DNA of 34,284 nt from Thermoleophilia bacterium (GCA_025928655.1 JAICJC010000028.1:1-34284), one strand, 5' to 3'; counted from the stretch's first letter, positions 8,753-16,997 are shown. Notes: generated by a model not told the origin, from the sequence alone. A program made the numbers and translations.

Positions 8753-9454
8753 ATGAGCGAGCGGCACATCGTGGCGATGGGGGGCGGCGGGTTCCTGCGC
8801 AACGACGGCGACACGCTGCTCGACGACTACGTGCTCGGCCTGACGGGCAAGCGGCTGCCGCGCGTCTGCTATCTGGGAACGGCGATGGGCGACGAGCCGG
8901 GGGGCATCGCCCTCTTCCACCGCTCCTTCCCACCCGAGCGCGCCCAGGCCACGCATCTCAACCTCTTCTGGCAGGACGGCCGCGACATCCGCGCGTTTCT
9001 CGCCGCCCAGGACGTGGTCTACGTCGGCGGCGGGAACACGGTGAACATGCTCGCGATCTGGCGCGCGCACGGGGTGGACACGGCCCTGCGCGAGGCGTGG
9101 GAGGCGGGGGTCGTGCTGTGCGGGATGAGCGCCGGATCGCTGTGCTGGTTCGAGGCCGGCGTCACCGACTCGTACGGGCCCCTGCGGGGACTGCGCGACG
9201 GGCTGGGGCTGCTCCCGGGCAGCAACTGCCCCCACTATGACGGCGAGCCGCAGCGGCGCCCGACCTACCACCGCGAGATCGCGGCCGGCCTCCCGCCCGG
9301 GGTCGCCGCGGACGACTTCTGCGGCCTGCACTTCGCCGGCACGGAGCTGGTCGAGGCGGTCAGCTCGCAGCCCGGCGCAGGCGCCTACCGGGTGGAGCTG
9401 GCCGGCGGGGCGGTGCGCGAGACGCCGATCGGCGCCCGGTATCTGGGCGCATGA
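8753..9454 (+). CDS. Peptidase S51 family protein (dipeptidase E-like)
   Basis: Cytosolic serine peptidase of 233 residues, near the length of E. coli dipeptidase E, which cleaves Asp-X dipeptides. The nucleophile motif GMSAGSLCWFE places the serine at about residue 126, in the class-I-glutamine-amidotransferase-like fold typical of S51. VVYVGGGNTVNML is the conserved oxyanion-region strand. Later FCGLHFAGTEL likely carries the catalytic His. The cyanophycinase branch of S51 is an alternative, but the length fits PepE better. Its stop overlaps the start of the next membrane gene (ATGA), so the two are translationally coupled. Confidence 0.88.
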   Translation: MSERHIVAMGGGGFLRNDGDTLLDDYVLGLTGKRLPRVCYLGTAMGDEPGGIALFHRSFPPERAQATHLNLFWQDGRDIRAFLAAQDVVYVGGGNTVNMLAIWRAHGVDTALREAWEAGVVLCGMSAGSLCWFEAGVTDSYGPLRGLRDGLGLLPGSNCPHYDGEPQRRPTYHREIAAGLPPGVAADDFCGLHFAGTELVEAVSSQPGAGAYRVELAGGAVRETPIGARYLGA

Positions 9455-10176
9455 TCCCCCGGGCCGCCGCCTGCCTGGCCGTGCTGGGGGCGGTGAACCT
9501 GGCGGCGCCCCACCTGCCCGAGCCGGCCCAGGGCGTCCAGATCGCTGCCGTCGCCGTCGTGTCCTTCCCGCTCGCGACGCTCGTCGTGGCCGCGCTCGCC
9601 CCCGCCCGCACGGCGGCGCCGCGGCTGGTCGCCGTCGCCGTCGCCGCCGCCGCGCTCACGGCCGTCCTGATCGCCGCCGGGCTCGACGGGACGCCGGCGA
9701 CGCTCGCGAAGCTGGTCGCATCGGCCTGCCTCGGCATCGCCCTCGCCGGCCTCCTGCAGACGCCGGCCGAGATCGTCACCATCGCCGTCCTGGTCGCCGC
9801 CGTCGACGCGTACTCCGTCGCTGCCGGGCCGACGCGCGCCATCGTCCTGCACCACCAGCAGGTGCTGGGGGCGTTCACGCTCGCCTTCCACCCGCCGGGC
9901 ACCTACGGCGTCGCCCAGATCGGCGTGAGCGACTTCGTCTTCTTCGCCCTGTTCGCCGCGGCGTCGGTGCGCATGGGCCTGCGGCCGCGGGCGACCTGGC
10001 TCGCGACGACGGCCTCCCTGGGGGCCACGATGGCGCTCTCGTACGCGTTCGACACGGCCCTGCCGGCGCTGCCGCTGCTGTCGCTCGGCTTCCTGGGCGC
10101 GAACGCCGACCTCCTGCTCGAGCGCACCCGGGGGAGGCGCGGCTCACCCGAACGGGAGAGCGGAGCCGGCCCCTGA
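9451..10176 (+). CDS. Presenilin/signal-peptide-peptidase-like intramembrane aspartyl protease candidate
   Basis: This 241-residue protein is almost entirely hydrophobic, with about seven to nine membrane segments and a short Arg-rich cytosolic tail. Three elements in the right order and spacing match the A22 (presenilin/SPP/PSH) plan. VDAYSV has Asp119 where the family has YDAxxV in TM6, GVSDFVFFALF has Asp161 where it has GxGD in TM7, and ALPALPLL (205-208) matches the PAL motif. The Tyr of YD and the second Gly of GxGD are changed. The motif match is direct; protease activity is inference. It overlaps the S51 peptidase upstream (ATGA) and lies 18 bases before a secreted S53 peptidase. A plain unassigned membrane protein remains possible. 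Confidence 0.55.
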   Translation: MIPRAAACLAVLGAVNLAAPHLPEPAQGVQIAAVAVVSFPLATLVVAALAPARTAAPRLVAVAVAAAALTAVLIAAGLDGTPATLAKLVASACLGIALAGLLQTPAEIVTIAVLVAAVDAYSVAAGPTRAIVLHHQQVLGAFTLAFHPPGTYGVAQIGVSDFVFFALFAAASVRMGLRPRATWLATTASLGATMALSYAFDTALPALPLLSLGFLGANADLLLERTRGRRGSPERESGAGP

Positions 10177-10194
10177 TCTGCCGATCCAGTTCCC

Positions 10195-12111
10195 ATGCGT
10201 TCGAGGCGGCTCCGGACACTCCTCGCCATGGCTGCGTGCGGCCTGGCGGCGGCGTGGGCGGCCGCGCCCGGGTACGCCGCCGGCCGCACCACCGTCACTG
10301 ACACGCAGCCCGGCTGGGCGAAGCCGGCCAACCTCGCGCGCGCCGCCGGCGGCGACGACCGGCTGGCGTTCTCGGTGTGGCTGGGCTGGCGCGACCAGGC
10401 CGGCCTCGACGCGACGTTGGCGCGCCTCTACGGCCAGGCCCCGCCCGCGAACGGGCGCTGGCTCACGCCGGAGGAGTTCCGGGCCCGGTACTCGCCGCCG
10501 CAGGCGCAGGTCGACGCCGTCCGCGCGTGGCTGCGCGACTCCGGCTTCGCCGTCGTCGACGTGCCGCGCAACCGGCTCTTCGTCACCGCGTCGGGCACCG
10601 TCGACCAGGTCGAGCGCGCCTTCGACGTCCACGAGAACCTGTACCGGCTCGACGGTCGCACCGTGCGCGCGCCGGACGCCGATCCGGCGGTGCCGGCCGG
10701 GATCGCCGCCGACGTCCGGGCGATCACGGGCCTCGACGGCTCGCTCGCGCTCGCGACCCCCGAGCATCGCTCGCCGGCGCCGCCGCCGCCCGCGGGCACG
10801 TCCGTCGGCCCGTGCTCGCGCTACTGGGGCGAGCGCAGCTCCACGGCCTTCCCGAACCCGTACGTGCCGGGCGCGCCGCTGCCGTGGCTGATCTGCGGGT
10901 ACACGCCGGCCCAGATCGACTCCGCCTACGGGATCGACCGGCTCCGTGCGGGCGGCCTGGACGGCCGCGGGCAGACGATCGCGATCACCGGGGCCTTCTT
11001 CTCCCCCACCATTCGCAGGGACGCGAACAGCTTCTCGCGCGAGTTCGGGCTGCCCCGCCTGGGCCCCCGGAACTACCGCCAGGTGACGGCGCCGGACACC
11101 AGCCGGATCCCCGGGGCCCCCGCCGAGACCCAGAGCTGGTACATCGAGCAGGCCCTCGACGTCGAGTGGGCGCACGCCGTCGCGCCGGGCGCGAAGATCG
11201 TCTACGTCGGCGCCGCCAACGACGCCGGCGGGCTCGACCAGGCCGTGAACGAGGTCGTCGACCGCCACCTCGCAAACGTCGTCTCGAACAGCTGGGGGCT
11301 GCCCGAGGCCTACGCGCCGCGGGGCGAGATCCTGGCGATGAACGCCGTCTTCCAGCAGGCGGCGGCCGAGGGCATCGGCGTCTACGTCGCCTCGGGCGAC
11401 GACGGCGACAACAGGCTGGCGGCGGGCACGGTCTCGGCCGGCTTTCCCGACTCGAGCCCGTGGGTGACGTCGGTGGGCGGGACGAGCCTCGCGATCTCGC
11501 GCGCGGGCGGCTACGAGTGGGAGGCCGGCTGGGGCACGACGACTACCGACTGGACCGGGGCGCGGTGGGCGCCGAGGGCGCCGGGCGACTTCATGTACGG
11601 CTCGGGCGGCGGGCCCAGTCACGTGTTCCCGATGCCCGCCTACCAGACGGGCGCGGTGCCGCTCTCCGACGCCACCTGGAAGGGGGTCGCGCGCCGCGCC
11701 GAGCCCGACCTGGCGATGGACGCCGACCCGCAGACCGGTGTCACGTTCGCGCAGACCTACGTCGAGGCAGGCGGTCGCCGGCGCATCATCGACTCGTGGA
11801 TCGGCGGCACCAGCCTGGCCGCGCCGCTCGTGGCCGGGGTGATGGCGCTCGCCGACCAGCGCAGCGGCCGCCCGCACGGCTTCATCAACCCGGCCCTGTA
11901 CCGGCTGCGGGGGACGCCGGCGCTGCACGACGTCACCGGCGGCCATCGCTCGCTGGCCGTGCTGCGTAACGCGCTCGCGCCCGACGGGTCGATCGTGACC
12001 CGGCTGCGCTCGCTCGACCGGGACAGCTCGCTCGCCGCCGGGCCGGGATGGGACCCCGTGACGGGCCTCGGCTCGCTCGACGTGCCCTGGTTCCTGGCTG
12101 CGATACGCTGA
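10195..12111 (+). CDS. Secreted S53 family peptidase (sedolisin/kumamolisin-like), with pro-domain
   Basis: This 638-residue serine-carboxyl peptidase is made as a secreted zymogen. An Arg-rich N-terminus and hydrophobic stretch ending in GYAAG (about residue 29) form the signal peptide. Residues about 40-185 match the pro-kumamolisin activation domain (LTPEEFRARYSPP). Catalytic residues are visible: Glu318 and Asp322 in WYIEQALDVEW (E-x3-D), an oxyanion Asp in ASGDDGD (about 402), and Ser540 in GGTSLAAPLVAG. The C-terminal calcium site is represented by HDVTGG and GWDPVTGLGSLD. Such enzymes usually work at acidic pH. All key residues are intact. Its TGA overlaps the -10 box of the next gene. 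Confidence 0.95.
   Translation: MRSRRLRTLLAMAACGLAAAWAAAPGYAAGRTTVTDTQPGWAKPANLARAAGGDDRLAFSVWLGWRDQAGLDATLARLYGQAPPANGRWLTPEEFRARYSPPQAQVDAVRAWLRDSGFAVVDVPRNRLFVTASGTVDQVERAFDVHENLYRLDGRTVRAPDADPAVPAGIAADVRAITGLDGSLALATPEHRSPAPPPPAGTSVGPCSRYWGERSSTAFPNPYVPGAPLPWLICGYTPAQIDSAYGIDRLRAGGLDGRGQTIAITGAFFSPTIRRDANSFSREFGLPRLGPRNYRQVTAPDTSRIPGAPAETQSWYIEQALDVEWAHAVAPGAKIVYVGAANDAGGLDQAVNEVVDRHLANVVSNSWGLPEAYAPRGEILAMNAVFQQAAAEGIGVYVASGDDGDNRLAAGTVSAGFPDSSPWVTSVGGTSLAISRAGGYEWEAGWGTTTTDWTGARWAPRAPGDFMYGSGGGPSHVFPMPAYQTGAVPLSDATWKGVARRAEPDLAMDADPQTGVTFAQTYVEAGGRRRIIDSWIGGTSLAAPLVAGVMALADQRSGRPHGFINPALYRLRGTPALHDVTGGHRSLAVLRNALAPDGSIVTRLRSLDRDSSLAAGPGWDPVTGLGSLDVPWFLAAIR
12104..12109 (+). promoter_or_regulatory. 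-10 box of a leaderless promoter before the BtuF-like gene
   Basis: TACGCT is followed by 6 bases and the CTG at 12116. The same hexamer at the same distance precedes the moaA GTG. This supports CTG as the start, because initiation would fall at the transcript's first codon. The last base of the box is the first base of the S53 stop codon. Confidence 0.4.
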
Positions 12112-12115
12112 CCGC

Positions 12116-12994
12116 CTGCGCGTCTGCTCGCTCCTCCCCAGCGCCACCGAGATCGTCGGCGCCCTCGGCTGCGCCGATCTGCTGGTCGGGCGCTCGGCCG
12201 AATGCGACCATCCGCCCGGCGTGGAGGCGCTTCCCGTCGTCACGGCCGCGCGGATCGACTCGGACGAGCTGCGCAGCCGCGACATCGACGCGGCGGTGCG
12301 CGACGCGGTCATGGGCGGCGCGTCGCTCTATGCCCTCGACGACGCGCTGATCCGCGAGCTCGCGCCGGATCTCGTCATCACGCAGGATTTGTGCCACGTG
12401 TGCGCCGTCTCGAGCGAGGACGTGACCCGGGTGCGCAGCCTCGACGCGGACGTGCTCGCGCTCGATCCGCGCACCCTCGCCGAGGTGGCCGAGTCGGTGC
12501 GCGCCGTCGCGGGCCGGCTGGGCGTGGCGGGTCGCGGCGAGGTGGTTGCGAGCGAGATGGAGGGGCGGATCGCCGCTGCGGCCCAGGCCGTCGCCGGGGC
12601 CGAGCGGGTGCCCGTGTTCGTCGCCGAGTGGCTCGACCCGCCGTTCGCGGCCGGCCACTGGCTGCCCGAGATGGTGGCCGCCGCGGGCGGCGCCGACGTG
12701 CTCGGAGGGGCCGGCCGGCCGTCCTTCCCGACCACCTGGGACGAGGTGTTTGCCGCGCGCCCGCGGGTGATCGTCGCGGCGGCCTGCGGGTTCGACGCCG
12801 CCCGCATCGCGGAGGAGGCGGCGGCGATGGAATTCCCCTGCCGGACGGTGGCGGTCGACGCGAACGCGCGCTACTCGCGCCCGGCGCCGCGGCTGGCCGA
12901 GGGGGTCGAGCAGCTGGCGTACCTGCTCCACCCCGGCCTGGCCCCCGATCCCGGCCTGCCCTCGATCGAGATCGCCCCCGCGTGGACGAGGTAG
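12116..12994 (+). CDS. Periplasmic-binding-fold protein, cobalamin-binding BtuF-like (cytosolic type)
   Basis: About 292 residues of the vitamin B12/iron-chelate binding-protein fold (COG0614-like). The N-terminal RVCSLLPSATEIVGALG and the later APDLVITQDLCHVCAVS are characteristic of the signal-less cobalamin-binding group. No signal peptide or lipobox is seen and no permease or ATPase lies nearby, so it probably does not work as a normal importer component. No ATG, GTG or TTG lies upstream in frame after the previous stop. The first such codon, GTG at 12221, would delete the conserved SLLPSATEIV strand. CTG at 12116, six bases after TACGCT, restores it. It overlaps the next gene by 13 bases. 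Confidence 0.8.
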   Translation: MRVCSLLPSATEIVGALGCADLLVGRSAECDHPPGVEALPVVTAARIDSDELRSRDIDAAVRDAVMGGASLYALDDALIRELAPDLVITQDLCHVCAVSSEDVTRVRSLDADVLALDPRTLAEVAESVRAVAGRLGVAGRGEVVASEMEGRIAAAAQAVAGAERVPVFVAEWLDPPFAAGHWLPEMVAAAGGADVLGGAGRPSFPTTWDEVFAARPRVIVAAACGFDAARIAEEAAAMEFPCRTVAVDANARYSRPAPRLAEGVEQLAYLLHPGLAPDPGLPSIEIAPAWTR

Positions 12995-14088
12995 CCGAGC
13001 TCGTCTCGCAGCTGGTCGCGATCGACTCGACCAACCCCCGCCTGGTCCCGGGCGGCGCCGGCGAGGCCGAGGTGGCGGCGTTCGTCGCCCGCTGGCTCGA
13101 GGCCGCCGGCCTGGACGTGTCGGTGCGCGAGGTGGCACCGGGGCGGCCGAACGTCGTCGCTCGGGCGACGGGGAGCGGCGGCGGGCGCGACCTGCTGCTG
13201 AACGCGCACATGGACATCGTGGGCGTCGAGGGCATGACCGACCCCTTCGCGCCCCGGATCGAGGACGGGCGCCTCTACGGCCGCGGCGGCTTCGACATGA
13301 AGGGCGGGCTGGCCGCGATCATGCTCGCCGCCGCGCGGGCGGCCCGGGCCGACCTGCGCGGGGACGTGATCGTGGCGGCGGTGTGCGACGAGGAGTTCGC
13401 GAGCATCGGCGCCGAGGCGGTGGCCGCCGAGGTGTGGGCGGACGCGGCCGTCGTCACCGAGCCCACGGGACTCGAGGTCTGTGTCGCCCACAAGGGCTTT
13501 CTCTGGCTCGAGATCGAGACCGAGGGCGTGGCCGCGCACGGCTCGCGGCCGGACCTCGGCGTCGACGCGATCGCCGCGATGGGCGGCGTCCTCGTCGGGA
13601 TCGAGCGCCTGGCGGGCGCCCTCGCGGCCGGCCGCACGCACACGCTGCTCGGGCCGGGCTCGGTGCACGCGTCGCTGATCGCGGGCGGACGGGAGCTCTC
13701 GAGCTACCCCGACCGGTGCACGCTGCGCATCGAGCGCCGCACCATCCCCGGGGAGACCCGGGAGCTGGTCGAGGCGCAGGTGCGCGCGCTCGCGGGCACG
13801 GCACACGTGCGCACGAGCTTCGAGCGGCTGCCGTTCGAGGTCGACCCCGACGTCTCGATCGTCCGGGCGCTGCGGCGGCATGCGGCGGACGTGCTCGGGC
13901 ACCCCCCGCCGGTCGTCGGGCACTGGGCCTGGATGGACGCGGCGGTGCTCTCCGCGGCCGGGATCTCGACCGTCGTCTTCGGCCCGGGCGGCGCCGGCGC
14001 CCACGCCACCGAGGAGTGGGTCGACCTGGCCTCGGTCGCCGCCTGCGCCGACGTGCTCGAGTCCCTCGCCCGCGACTTCTGCGGCTAG
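12982..14088 (+). CDS. M20 family metallopeptidase (ArgE/DapE/CPG2-like)
   Basis: Probable cytosolic di-zinc amidohydrolase of 368 residues. Metal ligands are visible in order: NAHMDIV (His76), GRGGFDMKGG (Asp105), CDEEF with the Glu-Glu pair at about 137-138 (general base and ligand), VTEPT (Glu160), and the C-terminal GAHATEEW His. The dimerisation domain between about residues 170 and 280 begins at AHGSRPDLGVDAI. The family covers acetylornithine and succinyl-diaminopimelate deacylases and carboxypeptidases; the substrate cannot be chosen from sequence, and no arginine or lysine genes adjoin. The GTG at 12982 overlaps the BtuF-like gene by 13 bases, so the two are likely cotranslated. It is convergent with the methyltransferase gene, 7 bases away. 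Confidence 0.9.
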   Translation: MDEVAELVSQLVAIDSTNPRLVPGGAGEAEVAAFVARWLEAAGLDVSVREVAPGRPNVVARATGSGGGRDLLLNAHMDIVGVEGMTDPFAPRIEDGRLYGRGGFDMKGGLAAIMLAAARAARADLRGDVIVAAVCDEEFASIGAEAVAAEVWADAAVVTEPTGLEVCVAHKGFLWLEIETEGVAAHGSRPDLGVDAIAAMGGVLVGIERLAGALAAGRTHTLLGPGSVHASLIAGGRELSSYPDRCTLRIERRTIPGETRELVEAQVRALAGTAHVRTSFERLPFEVDPDVSIVRALRRHAADVLGHPPPVVGHWAWMDAAVLSAAGISTVVFGPGGAGAHATEEWVDLASVAACADVLESLARDFCG

Positions 14089-14095
14089 GTCGCAG

Positions 14096-15520
14096 TCACG
14101 ACGCGGCTGGAGATGGAGCAGTGTTGGGGACAGTCCCCATCCGGGGACTGTCCCCGGGTTGGCGGTTCGACCGGCGCAGGCGGGCGATGCACTCGATGTG
14201 CGGCGTGTGCGGGAACATGTCGAGCGGGCGCACCGTCTCGAGGATGTAGCCGCCGTCCACGAGCTGGCGCGCGTTGGGCGCGAACGTCGTCGGGTTGCAC
14301 GAGACGTAGACGAGCCGCTGCGGGGCGAGCTCGAGCACGCGCCGCACGGCCTTCGGCGTGAGGCCCGATCGGGGCGGGTCGACGAACACGACGTCGGGCC
14401 GCGGCACCCGCTCGAGCAGGGGGCGGACGCTCTTGGCGACGTCGCCCACGACGAACTCGGCGTTCGCGATCCCGTTGCGGACGGCGTTCGCGCGCGCGCC
14501 GGCGATCGACTCCTCCGAGATCTCGATGCCATAGACGTGGCCCGCGTGGGGCGCCGCCAGCAGGCCGATCGCCCCCGCGCCGCAGTAGAGATCCCAAACG
14601 ACGTCGTCAGGCCGCAGCCCGGCGAGCTCGATCGCGAGCGCGTAGAGGCGCTCCGCCATGGCCGTGTTCGTCTGCATGAACGCGCCCGCCGTCACCGAGA
14701 ACTCGAGACCCCCGATGCGCTCGGTGAAGCGGTCGCGGCCGAACAGGGGTGTCTGCTCGAGCCCGATCGAGACCTCGGCGACGCCGGCGTTGACCGCATG
14801 CACGACGCCGACGACGGCGTCCGGCACGAGCTCGGCCAGCCGCTCGACGCCCGGAACGTCGCCCGGGGCGGTCACGAGCATCGCCAGCAGCTCGACGGTG
14901 CCCCCGCCCTCGCGGACGACAAGGTGGCGCAGGTAGCCCTCGCCGCCCCGCTGGTCGTAGGCGGGCAGTCCCAGCTCGCCCGCCCACCGCTCGAAGGCGC
15001 GGCGGACATCGTTGGAGCCGTCCGAGGCGATGTGGCAGTGGTCGACGGCGATCAGGCGGTCCCAGCGGCCGAGCCGGTGGTAGCCGAGCCGCGGCCCGTC
15101 GGGCCCCGCAGACCACGAGTACTCGACCTTGTTGCGGTAGCCGTACAGGCTCTCGGCCGGCATCATCGGCTCGGGCTCGACGTCGTCGAAGCCGCCGATG
15201 CGCCGGAGCGCGTCGGCGACCTGGCTGCCCTTGTGCCGCAGCTGTTCGGCGTAGCCGAGGTCCTGCCAGGCGCAGCCGCCGCACACGCCGAAGTGGGCGC
15301 AGCGCGGCTCGACCCGGCCCGGGCCCGGCTCGAGCAGCTCGATCGCCTGGGCCTCGGCGTAGCGGCGCTTGAACTTGGTGACGCGCGCGCGGACGCGGTC
15401 GCCGGGCAGCCCCCGGGCGACGAACACGACGAGCTCGCCGTGGCGGGCGACGCCGCGGCCGCCGTACGCCAGCGCGTCGACGCGCAGCTCGATCTCCTCC
15501 CCACGCGTGACCGTCGCCAT
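14096..15520 (-). CDS. RNA (uracil-5-)-methyltransferase, RumA/RlmD/TrmA family
   Basis: SAM-dependent enzyme forming m5U in rRNA or tRNA, 474 residues. The N-terminal TRAM-like domain (ELRVDALAYGGRGVARHG) is followed by an iron-sulfur cluster motif with Cys74, Cys80 and Cys83, and Cys162. The SAM site is DLYCGAGAIGLL, FVDPPRSG is conserved, and VYVSCNPTTFAPN holds the catalytic cysteine. An earlier in-frame ATG at 15562 is possible, but ATG at 15520 sits 7 bases after a TACACT box and matches family N-termini. The last 20 or so codons run through a palindromic repeat, giving the tail GDSPRMGTVPNT, unlike the family end. Which uridine is modified cannot be told. Confidence 0.92.
   Translation of the reverse strand: MATVTRGEEIELRVDALAYGGRGVARHGELVVFVARGLPGDRVRARVTKFKRRYAEAQAIELLEPGPGRVEPRCAHFGVCGGCAWQDLGYAEQLRHKGSQVADALRRIGGFDDVEPEPMMPAESLYGYRNKVEYSWSAGPDGPRLGYHRLGRWDRLIAVDHCHIASDGSNDVRRAFERWAGELGLPAYDQRGGEGYLRHLVVREGGGTVELLAMLVTAPGDVPGVERLAELVPDAVVGVVHAVNAGVAEVSIGLEQTPLFGRDRFTERIGGLEFSVTAGAFMQTNTAMAERLYALAIELAGLRPDDVVWDLYCGAGAIGLLAAPHAGHVYGIEISEESIAGARANAVRNGIANAEFVVGDVAKSVRPLLERVPRPDVVFVDPPRSGLTPKAVRRVLELAPQRLVYVSCNPTTFAPNARQLVDGGYILETVRPLDMFPHTPHIECIARLRRSNRQPGDSPRMGTVPNTAPSPAAS
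14125..14158. repeat. GGGGACAGTCCCC inverted repeat (locus B), inside the 3' end of the methyltransferase gene
   Basis: Two 13-base arms, GGGGACAGTCCCC (14126-14138) and its complement GGGGACTGTCCCC (14143-14155), are separated by ATCC. Each arm is itself a near-palindrome. The 34 bases here are identical to those at locus D (25573-25606). On the minus strand it is translated as the C-terminal tail of the methyltransferase. It may also end transcription between the convergent M20 and methyltransferase genes. Confidence 0.8.
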
Positions 15521-15526
15521 GCCACC

Positions 15527-15533
15527 TAGTGTA
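15527..15533. promoter_or_regulatory. Overlapping divergent -10 boxes, methyltransferase and M3-like peptidase
   Basis: Seven bases TAGTGTA carry a box on each strand. The minus strand reads TACACT (15533-15528), 7 bases before the methyltransferase ATG. The plus strand reads TAGTGT (15527-15532), 10 bases before the M3-like ATG. The two start codons are only 22 bases apart. RNA polymerase could probably not occupy both at once, so mutual exclusion is likely. Confidence 0.45.
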
Positions 15534-15542
15534 TGAGCGCCC

Positions 15543-16997
15543 ATGCCCGTCGCCGTCGACACCTACCGCGCCCGCCTCGAGGAGATGACGGCCGCGGTGA
15601 TGGAGGAGCACTACCTGCACGCCGCCGGCCGCAAGCCGACGTTCGAGATCGCCGCCGTCTACGAGCGCTACGCCGACCTGACCACGCTGGCGCAGGCCCG
15701 GGCGCTGGCCTCGGGCTCCCCCGTCGAGCTGCACCGGTTCGCCTGCGAGGCCTACATCGGCGACGGCACGAAGCACGCGAGCGAGGAGATCGCAAACGCC
15801 GAGGCGACGCTGTCCGTGCCGGTCGACGGCGAGGAGGTGCCCTACCGCGAGGTCATGCCGCGGCTCCTGAACGAGCCCGACCGCGACCGCCGCCGGCGGC
15901 TCTACGACGCCCGCTGCGCGGTCACCGCCGAGCGCATGAACCCGCTGCACGAGCGGGCCGACGCGCGCGTCCGCGAGCTCGTCGCCGATCTGAGCGCCGG
16001 CTCCACGCTCGAGCTGTACGAGCGGTTCGGGTACGACCCCCGCGGCCTGCACCGTTCGACCGAGGCGTTCCTCGCCGACACGGACGCCCTCTACCGGGGC
16101 AGCATCGACGCCGAGCTGCGCCGCCGCGCCGGGGTGCCGCTGGCCGGCGCGCGGCCGCCCGACCTGGCCCGCATGTGGCGCGCGCCCGAGCTCGACGCGG
16201 CCTTCCCGGCCGACCGCGCGCTCCCGGCCCTGCGGGACACGCTCGCCGCCCTCGGCATCGACCTCGACGCGCAGGCCAACATCGAGCTCGACGTCGAGGC
16301 CCGCCCGGGGAAGCGGCCGCGGGCCTTCTGCGCGCCGATCCGGGTGCCCGGCCGGGTCGTGCTCGTGATGCTGCCGCAGGGCGGCCAGGATGACTACCGG
16401 GCCCTCTTCCACGAGGCGGGCCACGCCGAGCACTTCGCCGCGATGCCGGCCGAGCTTCCGGCCGAAGACCGCCTCCTCGGTGACAACGCCGTCACCGAAG
16501 GCTTCGCCTTCCTGTTCGAGCACCTGCTCTCCGACCCGGCCTGGCGCCGCGCCCGCATGGGCGACGAGGTCCCCGAGTACGCCCGCTTCGCGGCCCTCTA
16601 CAAGCTCTTCCTGATCCGCCGCTACGCGGCCAAGCTGGCGTACGAGCTCGAGCTGCACGCCGGAGGCAGCCGGGAGCGGCTCCCGGCCCGCTACGCCGAG
16701 CTGCTCTCGGCCGCGGTCGGCGTGCCCTACCCCGAGACCGACTACCTGGAGGACGTCGACGACGGCTTCTACTGCACGTCCTACCTGCGCGCGTGGGCGT
16801 TCGACGCCCAGCTCGCCGACCACCTGCGAACCGCGTTCGGGCGGGCCTGGTTCGGCGAGACCGGCGCGGGTGACCTGCTGCGCGAGATGTGGGCCCTCGG
16901 CCAGTCGCTGCGGGCGGAGGCGCTCCTGCGCCGGGTGGCGGGCGCCGAGCTCGACTTCGCCGTCCTCACGGACGAGGCGAAGACCGCGCTGGGCTAG
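15543..16997 (+). CDS. M3-like zinc metallopeptidase (oligoendopeptidase-type)
   Basis: Gluzincin-type metallopeptidase of 484 residues. The zinc motif HEAGH is at residues 290-294 (ALFHEAGHAEHF) and the third ligand is probably Glu319 in NAVTEGFAFLFEHLL, 25 residues downstream, as in M3 oligopeptidases. The mostly helical N-terminal half and the late YEDVDDGFYCTSYLRAW-like stretch fit the deep-channel architecture of this clan. It is shorter than classic PepF (about 600 residues). No signal peptide is seen, so it is probably a cytosolic peptide-degrading enzyme. Its TAG stop shares the palindrome CTAG with the stop of the convergent GT-C gene. Confidence 0.82.
   Translation: MPVAVDTYRARLEEMTAAVMEEHYLHAAGRKPTFEIAAVYERYADLTTLAQARALASGSPVELHRFACEAYIGDGTKHASEEIANAEATLSVPVDGEEVPYREVMPRLLNEPDRDRRRRLYDARCAVTAERMNPLHERADARVRELVADLSAGSTLELYERFGYDPRGLHRSTEAFLADTDALYRGSIDAELRRRAGVPLAGARPPDLARMWRAPELDAAFPADRALPALRDTLAALGIDLDAQANIELDVEARPGKRPRAFCAPIRVPGRVVLVMLPQGGQDDYRALFHEAGHAEHFAAMPAELPAEDRLLGDNAVTEGFAFLFEHLLSDPAWRRARMGDEVPEYARFAALYKLFLIRRYAAKLAYELELHAGGSRERLPARYAELLSAAVGVPYPETDYLEDVDDGFYCTSYLRAWAFDAQLADHLRTAFGRAWFGETGAGDLLREMWALGQSLRAEALLRRVAGAELDFAVLTDEAKTALG

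Noticed and set aside
12202..12981. Upstream extension of the M20 peptidase frame to 12202
   Set aside because: The extension overlaps the BtuF-like gene and translates to Arg/Gly-rich low complexity. The M20 fold begins at GTG 12982.
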